Shown: positions 54,518-63,566, counted from the stretch's first letter. The stretch is 64,000 nucleotides of DNA from Kumtagia sp963820075 (GCA_963820075.1 CAWFYS010000006.1:372001-436000); one strand, 5' to 3'. Numbers and translations are program-made. Notes: generated by a model not told the origin, from the sequence alone.

Positions 54518-56041
54518 TCACCCCACGCTCCCCTCAAGCGAGATGCCGATCAGTTTCTGCGCCTCGACGGCGAACTCCATCGGCAGTTCCTGGATGACGT
54601 CCTTGACGAAGCCGCTGACGATCAGCGCGATCGCCTGCTCCTCCGGAATGCCGCGCTGCATGACGTAGAACTTCTGGTCGTCGGAAATCTTCGACGTCGT
54701 CGCCTCGTGCTCGAATTTCGCCGTGGCGTTCTTCGCCTCGATATAGGGCACGGTGTGCGCCCCGCAGTGGTTGCCGATCAGCAGCGAATTGCAATTGGTG
54801 AAGTTGCGCGCGTTCTCCGCCTTGCGGTGCGCCGAGACCTGGCCGCGATAGGTGTTCTGCGAGAAGCCGGCGGCGATGCCCTTGGAGATGATGCGGCTGG
54901 TCGTGTTCTTGCCGAGATGGATCATCTTGGTGCCGCTGTCGACCTGCTGGTAGCCGTTCGATACCGCGATCGAATAGAACTCGCCGCGGCTGTCGTCGCC
55001 GCGCAGGATGCAGGACGGGTATTTCCAGGTGATCGCGGAGCCGGTCTCGACCTGCGTCCACGAAATCTTGGAGCGGTCGCCGCGGCAGTCGCCGCGCTTG
55101 GTGACGAAGTTATAGACGCCGCCCTTGCCGTTGGCGTCGCCCGGATACCAGTTCTGCACGGTCGAATATTTGATCTCGGCGTCGTCGAGCGCGATCAATT
55201 CGACCACCGCCGCGTGAAGCTGGTTTTCGTCGCGCTGCGGCGCCGTGCAGCCCTCGAGGTAGGAGACGTAGGCCCCTTCCTCGGCGATGATGAGCGTGCG
55301 CTCGAACTGGCCGGTGTTCTTCTCGTTGATACGGAAATAGGTCGACAGTTCCATCGGGCAGCGCACGCCCTTGGGCACGAACACGAAGGAGCCGTCCGTG
55401 AATACGGCCGCGTTCAGCGTGGCATAGAAATTGTCGGTGGTCGGCACGACGGTGCCGAGATATTTCTTAATCAGTTCGGGATGCTCGCGCACCGCCTCCG
55501 AGATCGAGCAGAAGATGACGCCGGCCTTGGCCAGTTCGTCCTTGAAAGTGGTGACTACGGAGATGGAGTCGAACACGGCATCGACCGCGACGCGGCCGCT
55601 CTTGTAGACATTGTCGTTGGCGGCGTCGTCGGCCTCTTCGCCGTCCGGCGTTTTCTGGACGCCCGCAAGAATCTCCTGTTCCCGCAGCGGAATGCCGAGC
55701 TTCTCGTAGATCTTCAGGATCTCCGGATCGACCTCGTCGAGCGACCTCGGCCCCGACTGGTTCTTCGGCGCGGCGTAGTAATAAATGTCCTGGAAATCGA
55801 TCTTCGGATAATCGACACGCGCCCATGTGGGCTCCACCAGCGTCAGCCAGCGGCGATACGCGCCCAGACGCCATTCGAGCATCCAGTCCGGTTCGTTCTT
55901 CTTGGCCGAAATGAAGCGGATAATGTCTTCCGACAGACCCTTGGGAGCCTTGTCCACTTCGATGATCGACTCGAATCCGTATTTATACTGATCGACGTCG
56001 ATCTTGCGAACCTGCTCGATCGTCTCCTGCACAGCAGGCAT
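54518..56041 (-). CDS. sufB: SufB scaffold subunit
   Basis: 507 residues. ATG 56041 (MPAVQETIEQVRKIDVDQYK) is chosen because GGAG lies six bases upstream; in-frame starts at 56053 and 56068 exist. The SufB core includes FVFVPKGVRCPMELSTYFRI, GCTAPQRDENQLHAAVVELI, and the cluster-assembly Cys in NSLLIGNHCGAHTVPYIEAK. It binds FADH2 and builds the cluster with SufC2D. It is 140 bases downstream of the first desulfurase gene. Confidence 0.96.
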   Translation of the reverse strand: MPAVQETIEQVRKIDVDQYKYGFESIIEVDKAPKGLSEDIIRFISAKKNEPDWMLEWRLGAYRRWLTLVEPTWARVDYPKIDFQDIYYYAAPKNQSGPRSLDEVDPEILKIYEKLGIPLREQEILAGVQKTPDGEEADDAANDNVYKSGRVAVDAVFDSISVVTTFKDELAKAGVIFCSISEAVREHPELIKKYLGTVVPTTDNFYATLNAAVFTDGSFVFVPKGVRCPMELSTYFRINEKNTGQFERTLIIAEEGAYVSYLEGCTAPQRDENQLHAAVVELIALDDAEIKYSTVQNWYPGDANGKGGVYNFVTKRGDCRGDRSKISWTQVETGSAITWKYPSCILRGDDSRGEFYSIAVSNGYQQVDSGTKMIHLGKNTTSRIISKGIAAGFSQNTYRGQVSAHRKAENARNFTNCNSLLIGNHCGAHTVPYIEAKNATAKFEHEATTSKISDDQKFYVMQRGIPEEQAIALIVSGFVKDVIQELPMEFAVEAQKLIGISLEGSVG

Positions 56042-56181
56042 CGCGTTCTCCATCCATGCCGGGTTCAAGGCCCGACCGTTTTCAAACTATGGCACCGCCA
56101 AACGGCGTAGCCTTTATATAGTACGTCCGGCGCGACATTCACGGCCCAGGGGCCGGATCGCCAAGTCCAGTCGCCACGCCG

Positions 56182-57345
56182 CTACGCTGCCCGCGGCTCT
56201 GCCCTGCGGCGCGAAGCGATCGAGGCCAGCACCGTTTCGAAGCGTCCGATCTCCGCCTCGGTCGTCGTCTCACCGATCGAAACGCGCAGTCCGCCTTCCG
56301 GCCGGTCGATACCCATCGCCTTCAGCACATGGCTGGGGCCGACCTTTCCCGAAGAACAGGCCGACCCGGCGGAAACCGCGATGCCGGCGAGATCGAAGGC
56401 GATCTGCGCCGTCTCGGCCTTGACGCCCGGTATGGCGAAAAAAACTGTATTGGCAAGCCGCCCGGCCGCCTGTCCGAAAATTTCCGCATCGGGCGCGACC
56501 CGCATTATCGCCGCCTCGATCCGGTCGCGCATCGTGCGTACGGCGTCGACACGCGCGGTCGCCGCCCGCGCTACGCTGGCGGCAGCGCCAAAGCCGGCAA
56601 TGCCCGCGACATTCTCCGTACCGGCGCGGAACCCCTTTTCCTGGCCGCCGCCGGTGATAAGCGGCGCGGGCATCATCAGGTCCGAGTTGCCGATGAAGGC
56701 GCCGACGCCCTTCGGTCCACCTATCTTGTGCCCGGAAAGGATCAGGAAATCGCCCCAGCATGCTGTCATGTCGAGCGGAATGCGCCCCGCGGCTTGCACT
56801 GCGTCGACCACCAGTATGCCGCCGGCCGACTTGACGATCCCGGCGATCTCGGCGACCGGCTGCACGACGCCGGTCTCATTGTTGGCGGCATGCACGGCTA
56901 CCAGCGGCAGCCCCGCGCCGTTGTCGTGCCGGGCGAGTTCGGCAACGAGTTCGGCAAGCTTGATCACTCCGTTGCCGTCGACGCCGATGCGGCTGACGCG
57001 ATCGGCCGGGAACCGTCCGCCTGACAGGATGCATGGATGATCCGACGCACAGACATAGAGATGCGACACGCCGAGCGGGCTGCGCCCCATCCGCCAGTGC
57101 GGCGTGAGCAGCGTCGCCGCCGCCTCGGTGGCGCCGGAGGTAAACACCACATGCTCGGCCTTGCCGCCCGCAAGTGCGGCGACCTCGGCGCGCGCGCCCT
57201 CGATCAGGCGGCGAGCGGCGCGACCCTCGGCATGCACCGAGGAGGCGTTTCCCGCGCCTTCCAGCGCGGCGAACATCGCCGCCCGCGCCGCGTCAAGCAG
57301 CGGTGCGCTGGCATTGTAGTCCAGATAGGCTCGCGGCTCGGCCAT
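56182..57345 (-). CDS. IscS/NifS-type cysteine desulfurase heading the suf operon
   Basis: 387 residues from ATG 57345; a GTG at 57351 is possible. Group I features: AYLDYNASAPLLDAARAAMF, the PLP Lys in FLILSGHKIGGPKGVGAFIG, and the active-site Cys on a long loop, SAGSACSSGKVGPSHVLKAM. It is the second desulfurase in the run, giving the order desulfurase-sufB-sufC-sufD-sufS-sufT-sufA, as in Agrobacterium (sufS2BCDS1XA). Whether both enzymes feed SufB is unknown. An Irr-like palindrome lies about 100 bases upstream. Confidence 0.93.
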   Translation of the reverse strand: MAEPRAYLDYNASAPLLDAARAAMFAALEGAGNASSVHAEGRAARRLIEGARAEVAALAGGKAEHVVFTSGATEAAATLLTPHWRMGRSPLGVSHLYVCASDHPCILSGGRFPADRVSRIGVDGNGVIKLAELVAELARHDNGAGLPLVAVHAANNETGVVQPVAEIAGIVKSAGGILVVDAVQAAGRIPLDMTACWGDFLILSGHKIGGPKGVGAFIGNSDLMMPAPLITGGGQEKGFRAGTENVAGIAGFGAAASVARAATARVDAVRTMRDRIEAAIMRVAPDAEIFGQAAGRLANTVFFAIPGVKAETAQIAFDLAGIAVSAGSACSSGKVGPSHVLKAMGIDRPEGGLRVSIGETTTEAEIGRFETVLASIASRRRAEPRAA

Positions 57346-57443
57346 CGTCACACAAGGTTCGCTCGGTCAAATCACATCGCGTCGCAATTTTCTTGAACTT
57401 GCGGCACAAGACATCCTATTTACCCGACAAATTCCCGCCTGTC

Positions 57444-57464
57444 AGTTTTGAACAGTTCTAAACT
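57444..57464. promoter_or_regulatory. Irr/ICE-like iron-responsive palindrome
   Basis: AGTTTTGAACAGTTCTAAACT has AGTTT-N-GAAC arms mirrored around one central base with a single mismatch pair. It is close to the rhizobial Irr box TTTAGAA-N3-TTCTAAA. It lies between the divergent suf operon and the hydrolase gene. Iron control of suf by Irr and RirA is established in related rhizobia; binding here is inferred. Confidence 0.6.
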
Positions 57465-57575
57465 AGCTTGTAGGAAGACACGCCCGTCGCGTCAAGGCCA
57501 AAGCCTGGCCAAGGCCTGGCCAAAACCAGGATTGTCGCCGATGGACGCCGTTGATTTCGCAATGTGGAGCAAGGT

Positions 57576-58250
57576 ATGCCCGAAGTTATCTTCGCCGGTC
57601 CCGCGGGCCGCCTCGAAGGCCGCTATCAGCCGTCGAGCGAAAAGAACGCGCCGATTGCGATCATCCTGCATCCGCACCCGCAATTCGGCGGCACGATGAA
57701 CAACAAGATCGTCTACGACCTGTTTTATGTCTTCCAGAAGCGCAATTTCACGACGCTGCGCTTCAATTTCCGCGGTATCGGCCGCAGCCAGGGCGAATTC
57801 GACCACGGCATGGGCGAGCTTTCCGACGCCGCCGCGGCACTCGACTGGATCCAGTCGCTCCACCCGGATTCCAAGAGCTGCTGGGTGGCGGGCTACTCCT
57901 TCGGCGCATGGATCGGCATGCAGCTGCTCATGCGCCGCCCGGAAATCGAGGGGTTCATCTCGGTGGCGCCGCAGCCCAACACCTATGATTTCTCCTTCCT
58001 CGCCCCCTGCCCGTCTTCCGGCCTGATCATTCACGGCGATTCGGACAAGGTTGCTCCGCCCAAGGACGTTCAGGGTCTGGTCGACAAGCTGCACGCGCAG
58101 AAGGGCATAACCATCACCCAAAAGACAATGACGGGCGCCAACCACTTTTTCTCGAACGATCCGCAGCTTTTGATCGACGAGTGCGCCGACTACCTCGACA
58201 AACGCCTCGCCGGCCAATTGGCGGACCCCAAGCCGAAGCGTTTGCGGTAG
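57576..58250 (+). CDS. Alpha/beta hydrolase, small serine hydrolase type
   Basis: 224 residues from ATG 57576, preceded by GGAGCAAGG; an in-frame GTG at 57564 is less likely. HPHPQFGGTMNNKIVYDLFY is the oxyanion region typical of this conserved alphaproteobacterial family. The nucleophile Ser is in VAGYSFGAWIGMQLL (GxSxGxW), Asp in HGDSDKVAPP, and His in TGANHFFSNDP. Substrate unknown; cytoplasmic, no signal peptide. It is divergent from the suf operon and shares its 218-base promoter region. Confidence 0.88.
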   Translation: MPEVIFAGPAGRLEGRYQPSSEKNAPIAIILHPHPQFGGTMNNKIVYDLFYVFQKRNFTTLRFNFRGIGRSQGEFDHGMGELSDAAAALDWIQSLHPDSKSCWVAGYSFGAWIGMQLLMRRPEIEGFISVAPQPNTYDFSFLAPCPSSGLIIHGDSDKVAPPKDVQGLVDKLHAQKGITITQKTMTGANHFFSNDPQLLIDECADYLDKRLAGQLADPKPKRLR

Positions 58251-58388
58251 CGTTCGCCGGGGCCGCAGAGCGCTTGCAGGTGGCTTTCCACCAAAGCCCA
58301 AGGCCGCAAACCCGCAAACTCTGGCGACATTCTTGCTTCCAGCCTGTACATTCGGCCCGGGGCGCGGGATGTTCACTGGGAGGGTGAA

Positions 58389-59783
58389 ATGGCAACTTGG
58401 CTACCCGATCCTTCGTTCTATCCTTCTCCGAGAATGGCGGCCAAGGCGCCGCCCGAAAATCTGGCCTATGTGGCGGCGTTCGACCCGGACCGCCAGAAGC
58501 CGGACGCGATCGCCGTCGTCGATGTCGATCCGGCTTCCTCGACCTATTCGCAAATCGTCGGGCAGGTCGACATGCCCAATGTCGGCGACGAACTGCACCA
58601 TTTCGGCTGGAATGCCTGCTCGTCCTGTCTCTGCCCGAATGCGCCGCACCCGCATATGGAGCGCCGCTATCTCGTCGTGCCCGGCCTTCGCTCGTCGCGG
58701 CTGCACATCATCGACACCAAGCCGGACCCGAAAAACCCGAAGATCACAAGGGTCATAGAACCGGAGGAAGTCGCCGAAAAGGCCGGCTACACGCGCCTGC
58801 ACACGATCCATTGCGGACCCGAAGGGATCTACGTCAATGCGCTCGGCAATGCCGAGGGCAAGGCGCCCGGCGGCATTTTCCTGCTGGATCCGGAAAGTTT
58901 CGATGTGATGGGGCAGTGGGAGATGGACCGCGGTCCGCAGAAGCTTGCCTATGATTTCTGGTGGCATCTCGGCCACGACACCATGATTACCAGCGAATGG
59001 GGGACGCCCGACACATTCGAGAACGGGCTGATCCCGGAAGTCCTGCTCGGCAGCAAATACGGTCGGCGGCTGCATTTCTGGGATCTGCACAAGCGCAAGC
59101 ATCTGCAGGAGATCGACTTCGGCGAGGAGTATCAGCTCGTCTTCGAGCTCAGGCCGGCGCACAACCCCACCAAGGCATACGGTTTCGTCGGCTGCGTCAT
59201 CAGCCTCAAGGATCTGTCCGCATCCATCTGGACCTGGTATCGCGACGGCGACAAATGGGCGGTCAAGAAGATCATCGAGATACCGGCCGAGCCCGCCGAC
59301 CCCGCCCTCCTGCCTCCGGTTCTCCAGGGCTTCAAGGCTGTCGCCCCGCTCGTCACCGACATCGACCTCTCGATGGACGACCGCTTCCTCTACGTCTCCT
59401 GCTGGGGCACGGGCGACATGATCCAGTACGATGTCTCGGACCCGTTCGCGCCGAAGGAAACCGGCAGGGTGCGCATCGGCGGCATCGTCTCGCGCGCCAC
59501 CCATCCGGGCGCCAGGAACGGCGCGCTGAACGGCGGCCCGCAGATGGTCGAGATCAGCCGCGACGGCAGGCGCGTCTATTTCACCAATTCGCTTTATGGG
59601 GCGATCGACCCGCAATTCTATCCCGAGGGGATCGACGGCTGGATGGTGAAACTCGACGCGGGCGAAAACGGCGGCATCAGCTTCGACCAGAAATTCTTCG
59701 TCGACTGGCCGAAGGGTCACCGTCCGCACCAGGTGCGCCTGGAAGGCGGCGACTGCTCGTCCGATTCCTACTGTTACCCGTGA
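58389..59783 (+). CDS. SBP56 family methanethiol oxidase
   Basis: 464 residues with GGGAGGG before the ATG. Selenium-binding-protein-56 beta-propeller: NLAYVAAFDPDRQKPDAIAV, the metal/Cys region HHFGWNACSSCLCPN, TRLHTIHCGPEGIYVNALGN, LAYDFWWHLGHDTMITSEWG, PAHNPTKAYGFVG and the C-terminal HRPHQVRLEGGDCSSDSYCYP-type tail. Bacterial homologues (MtoX) oxidise methanethiol to formaldehyde, H2S and H2O2 using copper. No signal peptide is seen here, unlike periplasmic MtoX. It is followed 42 bases later by a membrane-protein gene, probably cotranscribed. Confidence 0.92.
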   Translation: MATWLPDPSFYPSPRMAAKAPPENLAYVAAFDPDRQKPDAIAVVDVDPASSTYSQIVGQVDMPNVGDELHHFGWNACSSCLCPNAPHPHMERRYLVVPGLRSSRLHIIDTKPDPKNPKITRVIEPEEVAEKAGYTRLHTIHCGPEGIYVNALGNAEGKAPGGIFLLDPESFDVMGQWEMDRGPQKLAYDFWWHLGHDTMITSEWGTPDTFENGLIPEVLLGSKYGRRLHFWDLHKRKHLQEIDFGEEYQLVFELRPAHNPTKAYGFVGCVISLKDLSASIWTWYRDGDKWAVKKIIEIPAEPADPALLPPVLQGFKAVAPLVTDIDLSMDDRFLYVSCWGTGDMIQYDVSDPFAPKETGRVRIGGIVSRATHPGARNGALNGGPQMVEISRDGRRVYFTNSLYGAIDPQFYPEGIDGWMVKLDAGENGGISFDQKFFVDWPKGHRPHQVRLEGGDCSSDSYCYP

Positions 59784-59825
59784 TGCGTCCGGCGCCCCGC
59801 CCCGCCGTTTCCACGGGGCTCTGAC

Positions 59826-60443
59826 ATGTGGCCCTGGCTGGCGCTCGCCGGCCTCGGCGCCTTCCACGGTCTCAATCCGGCCATGGGGTGGCTTTTCTCG
59901 GTCGCCCTTGGCCTGCAGCGCGGCAGCCGCAAGGTCATGTGGCTGGCGCTTGTTCCGATCGCGCTCGGCCACGCCCTGTCGGTCATCCTCGTGGTGCTGG
60001 CGGTGGTCGCCCTCGGGCTGATCGTCGACCAGCACCCGCTGGAGGTGTTTTCCGGCCTCCTGCTGATCGGCTGGGCCATCTACCACGCCGTCTACGGCCA
60101 CCGGCATCGCGTGCGCGTCGGCATGCGCACCGGCATGGCCGGGCTCGGCCTCTGGTCCTTCCTGATGGCGACCAGCCACGGCGCCGGCCTGATGCTGGTG
60201 CCGGTAATCATTCCGCTCTGCCTCACGGCCATGCCCGGGCAGGAACTGACGGCCACCGGATCGCTGCCGGTGGCGCTGGCGGCAATCGGCGTGCACACTG
60301 CGGCGATGCTCGCCGTGATCGCCGTGATCGCAACGGTCGTCTACGAATGGCTCGGGCTGGCCTTCCTGCGCAAGGGCTGGCTCAACATCGACCTGCTGTG
60401 GATCGCCGCGCTTGTCGTGACGGGGCTGGTTCTTGTCGTGTGA
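59826..60443 (+). CDS. Polytopic membrane protein linked to SBP56
   Basis: 205 residues, about six membrane segments. Conserved-looking polar sites lie within or next to helices: AFHGLNPAMGWLFSVALG, ALGHALSVILVV, MATSHGAGLMLVPVIIPLC and GVHTAAMLAV. The buried His and Asn residues resemble the HX(n)NP arrangement of nickel/cobalt-type exporters and related metal or sulfur transporters. The gene is tightly linked to the methanethiol oxidase, so it may supply copper or export a product such as sulfide. Those roles are guesses. Confidence 0.7.
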   Translation: MWPWLALAGLGAFHGLNPAMGWLFSVALGLQRGSRKVMWLALVPIALGHALSVILVVLAVVALGLIVDQHPLEVFSGLLLIGWAIYHAVYGHRHRVRVGMRTGMAGLGLWSFLMATSHGAGLMLVPVIIPLCLTAMPGQELTATGSLPVALAAIGVHTAAMLAVIAVIATVVYEWLGLAFLRKGWLNIDLLWIAALVVTGLVLVV

Positions 60444-61295
60444 GACGCGGTTTTGGAACCCGCTTGCGGTTGAACCGCAAGCTGCGCCCAGGGTATCGGC
60501 GATCAAAGCAGGCCTTGCTCGGCAAGTCTGTCCGAACAAACTGCGACCAGTATCCGGGCAAGTAAGCGGATCATGAAACCGCCGGAACGGATAGTGATGT
60601 CTGCGCGTCAGTTTTGACTGTTCGCCCGGCAACAGATCGGCCGCGCTCACGCCGACACGTTACCAATCCTTCGCCATGCGACATAGGTCTGTTACTCGCG
60701 TGAAATCAAATCGTTATGGCGGGTGCGCTTGTCGAATCCGGCAAGCGGGAAGGTGGGGACGGGCAGCAGCAGGGGCAGGCCTCACAAGGGTCTGCGGGCG
60801 GGCTGCTGCCCCCTTCGCGAGGCTGCGGGACAGGCTTGCGTGCCCTATGTCCAAGGGCGGTCTGTGCCGCAGCGAAGGCGCGCTCCCCACGGCAGAAACG
60901 CAGCGAGTGGCCGCCTTCAATAATGCACGGTTCGCAACGCCCGCTTCTTTAAGAAAACAGATCACAGGATCTGCTTGAAACTGGCGCGCCACTTCAAGCA
61001 ACAACGATTTCAAGGTGACGGCGCGGTCTTGCTGAACGGGTAGATCATTGGGCTTCGGTTGGTCTCCGCGAGTTCTATTTGGCGCAGACAGATATATCCA
61101 TGGAATCCGAACAAGCTTTCCCCTCCCTGAATTCGAGGACGAAAGAGGCGAGACTGCCTGGCTTCAAGAATATAGCCAGGTGCGGTAACTTCTCTATCTA
61201 TCATCAAAAAAAGTTTAGCGATAGCATGTAGCCGACTGGCCTAATCTTAACCAGAGGCGTAGAATATTGTAGAAAAATGCGCTTGGACGAATTTC
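60444..61295. other. 850-base region without a supported gene
   Basis: A perfect 21-base palindrome GCTTGCGGTTGAACCGCAAGC lies at 60462-60482, 19 bases after the previous stop, and may end that transcript. Short frames on both strands (60676-61013, 61010-61207) have no recognisable domain or start signal. I see no tRNA or transposase. Confidence 0.45.
60462..60482. terminator. Palindromic hairpin after the membrane-protein gene
   Basis: Ten-base arms GCTTGCGGTT and AACCGCAAGC around a single G. No T-run follows. The tight loop would require opening of the central pairs. Confidence 0.35.
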
Positions 61296-62711
61296 ATGGC
61301 TGATCCAGTCAGTAACGACGCTACCGATGCTGCGGAAGGCGCCTTGTCCAGATCCGCTCGTTGGCTGGGACTATTCATTGGTGGCGTCTGGCTTGTAGTC
61401 CTCTATGTCGTGTTTATCTTGCTCGTCGTTTTCTCGCTGAGCGCACATCAGTTGCAATATGCCATCAGCCAGGCCCGCATCGACGATAAGCCGGTCGCCC
61501 TGTGGAGCGTCACGCAGCAGCATGGCGAATGGAAGGTCCAAAAGACCAGACTGGATGCTGCAACCGGACAACTGGTGACGGCGCGCGGCCAGATAGCCGA
61601 CCTTGAAAAGGAGCAGTTCGCACTCCAAGGCGAGCAGGCACGAGCCAAATTTCAGTGCGAGCAGATCGTCGCCAAGGTAAGGGATTATGTGCTCGAGAAA
61701 TATCCGGGCGTGAACCTGCAACGCTATTTCTGCACGCTCTCGGACACGCAGCAAATTCGAGAACTGGTAAGCGGCGGCGCGACGAACAGCCCGGCCGACT
61801 TGGACTACCAGAAACGGATAAGCGACGCGGACTCGGTCGTCAACGAATACAACTTCTTGATCGAACGACTGACCCTGCTTCGCAACTCCATAGCGGTTTC
61901 CGAGGCCAAGGCTTCCACGGCCGAAAATGAGATCGCAGCAGCCAAGGAGGCGATCGCAAAAATCTTGGGTGGCACCGAGTCTGGGGTGGGGATTGGCGAC
62001 TTCCTCGGATCTCTCGCTTACTTCGAAGCAAAGGAACAGGAATCTGCGGTCGGCGAACTGCTGCCCGATTTTACCGCCATGCCGCCGGACATGCTGACCC
62101 TCATCCTTGTCATGGCCATGGGCGCGCTTGGCGGCACGATCCACCTCACACGACGGTATTTCAAGGCGGGGGACGACGGTGCCATCCAAATCAGCACCGG
62201 TCCTGTCAGCTACTTCGTTTTCCGGCCGTTTCTGGGCGCGATCACCGCCTTCGCGGTCTATGTGCTGGCCAAGGCAGGCGTGCTGGTGATCTCGGCGCCC
62301 TCCGTCGGCGAGGATTCGGCAAGCCTGAGCCCGTTCTTCGTTTCTTTCCTCGGCATTATTTCCGGCCTTCTGGCCGAACAGGCGCTCGACACGATCCAGC
62401 GGGCGGGAACAGCGTGGTTCTCGCAATCCGAGACGGCTGGCCGGGCCAGATGGGGTTTTGGCCTGGCGGCGGCGCTCGGACGGGACGCGCAGGATGCCGC
62501 GGGGAAGGATGCGTTCGAGAAGCAGAAAAGGGAACTCGCCGAGACGCTCGGCGTCTCGGCCAAGCAACTCGACGAGTGGATAGCCGAAGAGAAACCGGTG
62601 CCGCCACCGCAGCAGATGCTGATCGCCGCCTATCTGCACCGGTCGCCGCGCGAGCTGTTCTCCGACATGCGCTCAACGCGCACGGTCGGCACGGTGGACG
62701 AAGAAACGTGA
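61296..62711 (+). CDS. Membrane-anchored coiled-coil protein with XRE-like C-terminus, function unknown
   Basis: 471 residues. One N-terminal membrane segment (about 24-48, LGLFIGGVWLVVLYVVFILL); a long coiled-coil region (about 85-230, RGQIADLEKEQFALQGEQAR and later AKASTAENEIAAAKEAIAKI); then three membrane segments: TLILVMAMGALGGTIHLTRR, YFVFRPFLGAITAFAVYVLA and FFVSFLGIISGLLAEQALD. The cytoplasmic tail ends LAETLGVSAKQLDEWIAEEK...IAAYLHRSPRELFSDM, which reads like an XRE helix-turn-helix. I do not recognise a family. It stands alone, with weak start signals and repeat sequence downstream. It could be a membrane sensor. Confidence 0.75.
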   Translation: MADPVSNDATDAAEGALSRSARWLGLFIGGVWLVVLYVVFILLVVFSLSAHQLQYAISQARIDDKPVALWSVTQQHGEWKVQKTRLDAATGQLVTARGQIADLEKEQFALQGEQARAKFQCEQIVAKVRDYVLEKYPGVNLQRYFCTLSDTQQIRELVSGGATNSPADLDYQKRISDADSVVNEYNFLIERLTLLRNSIAVSEAKASTAENEIAAAKEAIAKILGGTESGVGIGDFLGSLAYFEAKEQESAVGELLPDFTAMPPDMLTLILVMAMGALGGTIHLTRRYFKAGDDGAIQISTGPVSYFVFRPFLGAITAFAVYVLAKAGVLVISAPSVGEDSASLSPFFVSFLGIISGLLAEQALDTIQRAGTAWFSQSETAGRARWGFGLAAALGRDAQDAAGKDAFEKQKRELAETLGVSAKQLDEWIAEEKPVPPPQQMLIAAYLHRSPRELFSDMRSTRTVGTVDEET

Positions 62712-62849
62712 CGGTGCTGCGCCATTCTTGAAGCGGCGACTGGGCTTTGGTACGAATATCCGGGCCTGCGGCTTGGTGGTTGTCGGGACTTGCCCGGCCG
62801 TGGACAAGCCCAGCAATCACTAAGCGCGGGCAGCCGTCCCGGCACTCCC

Positions 62850-62965
62850 TTGAAGTTCCTGAGCAGCTTTCGGAAAAATGTTCCACGGTTTGCCGACAAA
62901 AACCTTCGCCAAACCAAAAGGCTGAACAGGCCAAGCGTGGGCGAAGCCAAGCAAGTCTGCTTAGG
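62850..62965. repeat. Dispersed intergenic repeat (copy 2)
   Basis: TTTCGGAAAAATGTTCCACGG, AAAACCTTCGCCAAACCAAA and AAGCGTGGGCGAAGCC line up with the element at 20181-20291 with scattered differences. It lies between the membrane coiled-coil gene and the RidA-family gene. Confidence 0.65.
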
Positions 62966-63019
62966 GTTTCAAATGCGGCGCAAACTCCATTTTTGCCGGC
63001 ACGACAGCGGAGATCGTAG

Positions 63020-63403
63020 ATGTTCCGGTACCTCGCCCCCAAGACCATCCGGCCGCCCTTCGCCCGCTACAGCCATGGCATCGAGGTGCCGGCAGGCAAG
63101 CGTCTTGTCGTCTGTTCCGGTCAGCTCGGCATCGCGCCGGACGAGACGGTGCCGGAGGATGCCGGCGCGCAGGCCGAACTCTGCTTCGCCAATGCCGCCG
63201 CCATTCTGGCGGAGGCCGGACTCGGCCTTGACAACATCATCCGGATCAACGCCTACGTCACCGATCGCGCCTTCCTGCGTGCTTACATGGACGTTCGCGA
63301 CCGGCTGTTTGCGAATCCAGCGCCGGCCTCGACGCTGGTGATCGTATCCGGCTTCGCCCGGCCGGAATTCAAGGTGGAAGTGGAAGTCACCGCCGCCGGA
63401 TAG
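63020..63403 (+). CDS. RidA (YjgF/YER057c) family protein
   Basis: 127 residues. Core: FARYSHGIEVPAGKRLVVCS, GQLGIAPDETVPEDAGAQAE, ILAEAGLGLDNIIRINAYVT, FLRAYMDVRDRLF and the C-terminal PEFKVEVEVTAAG. In true RidA an Arg in the P-A-R-S-x-V segment binds the carboxylate of the imine substrate; here that segment reads PASTLVIV, so the Arg is missing and 2-iminoacid deaminase activity is doubtful. GGAG lies upstream of the ATG. It is on the same strand as the creatininase-family gene 370 bases downstream and may share a pathway with it. Confidence 0.88.
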   Translation: MFRYLAPKTIRPPFARYSHGIEVPAGKRLVVCSGQLGIAPDETVPEDAGAQAELCFANAAAILAEAGLGLDNIIRINAYVTDRAFLRAYMDVRDRLFANPAPASTLVIVSGFARPEFKVEVEVTAAG

Positions 63404-63566
63404 CAGGCGTTTCGTGGCCTTCCCTCCCTTCACCTCCGCCGACAGACCACATTCTGGCGCACGGAAATGCCTGCCGTTAGCGCTTGCCTTACAAATGCGG
63501 CGCGCTTGCAATATGACCGGACACGAGCACAGTGCTACGAATTCGGATTGACGAAGGGTGACGGTC

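Noticed and set aside
58401..60650. 749-residue minus-strand open frame
   Set aside because: It lies opposite the clearly homologous SBP56 and membrane-protein genes and has the His/Arg/Asp-rich composition of antisense frames in GC-rich DNA.
60676..61207. Short open frames downstream of the SBP56 locus
   Set aside because: No recognisable domain or ribosome binding site; overlapping frames on both strands suggest noncoding sequence.
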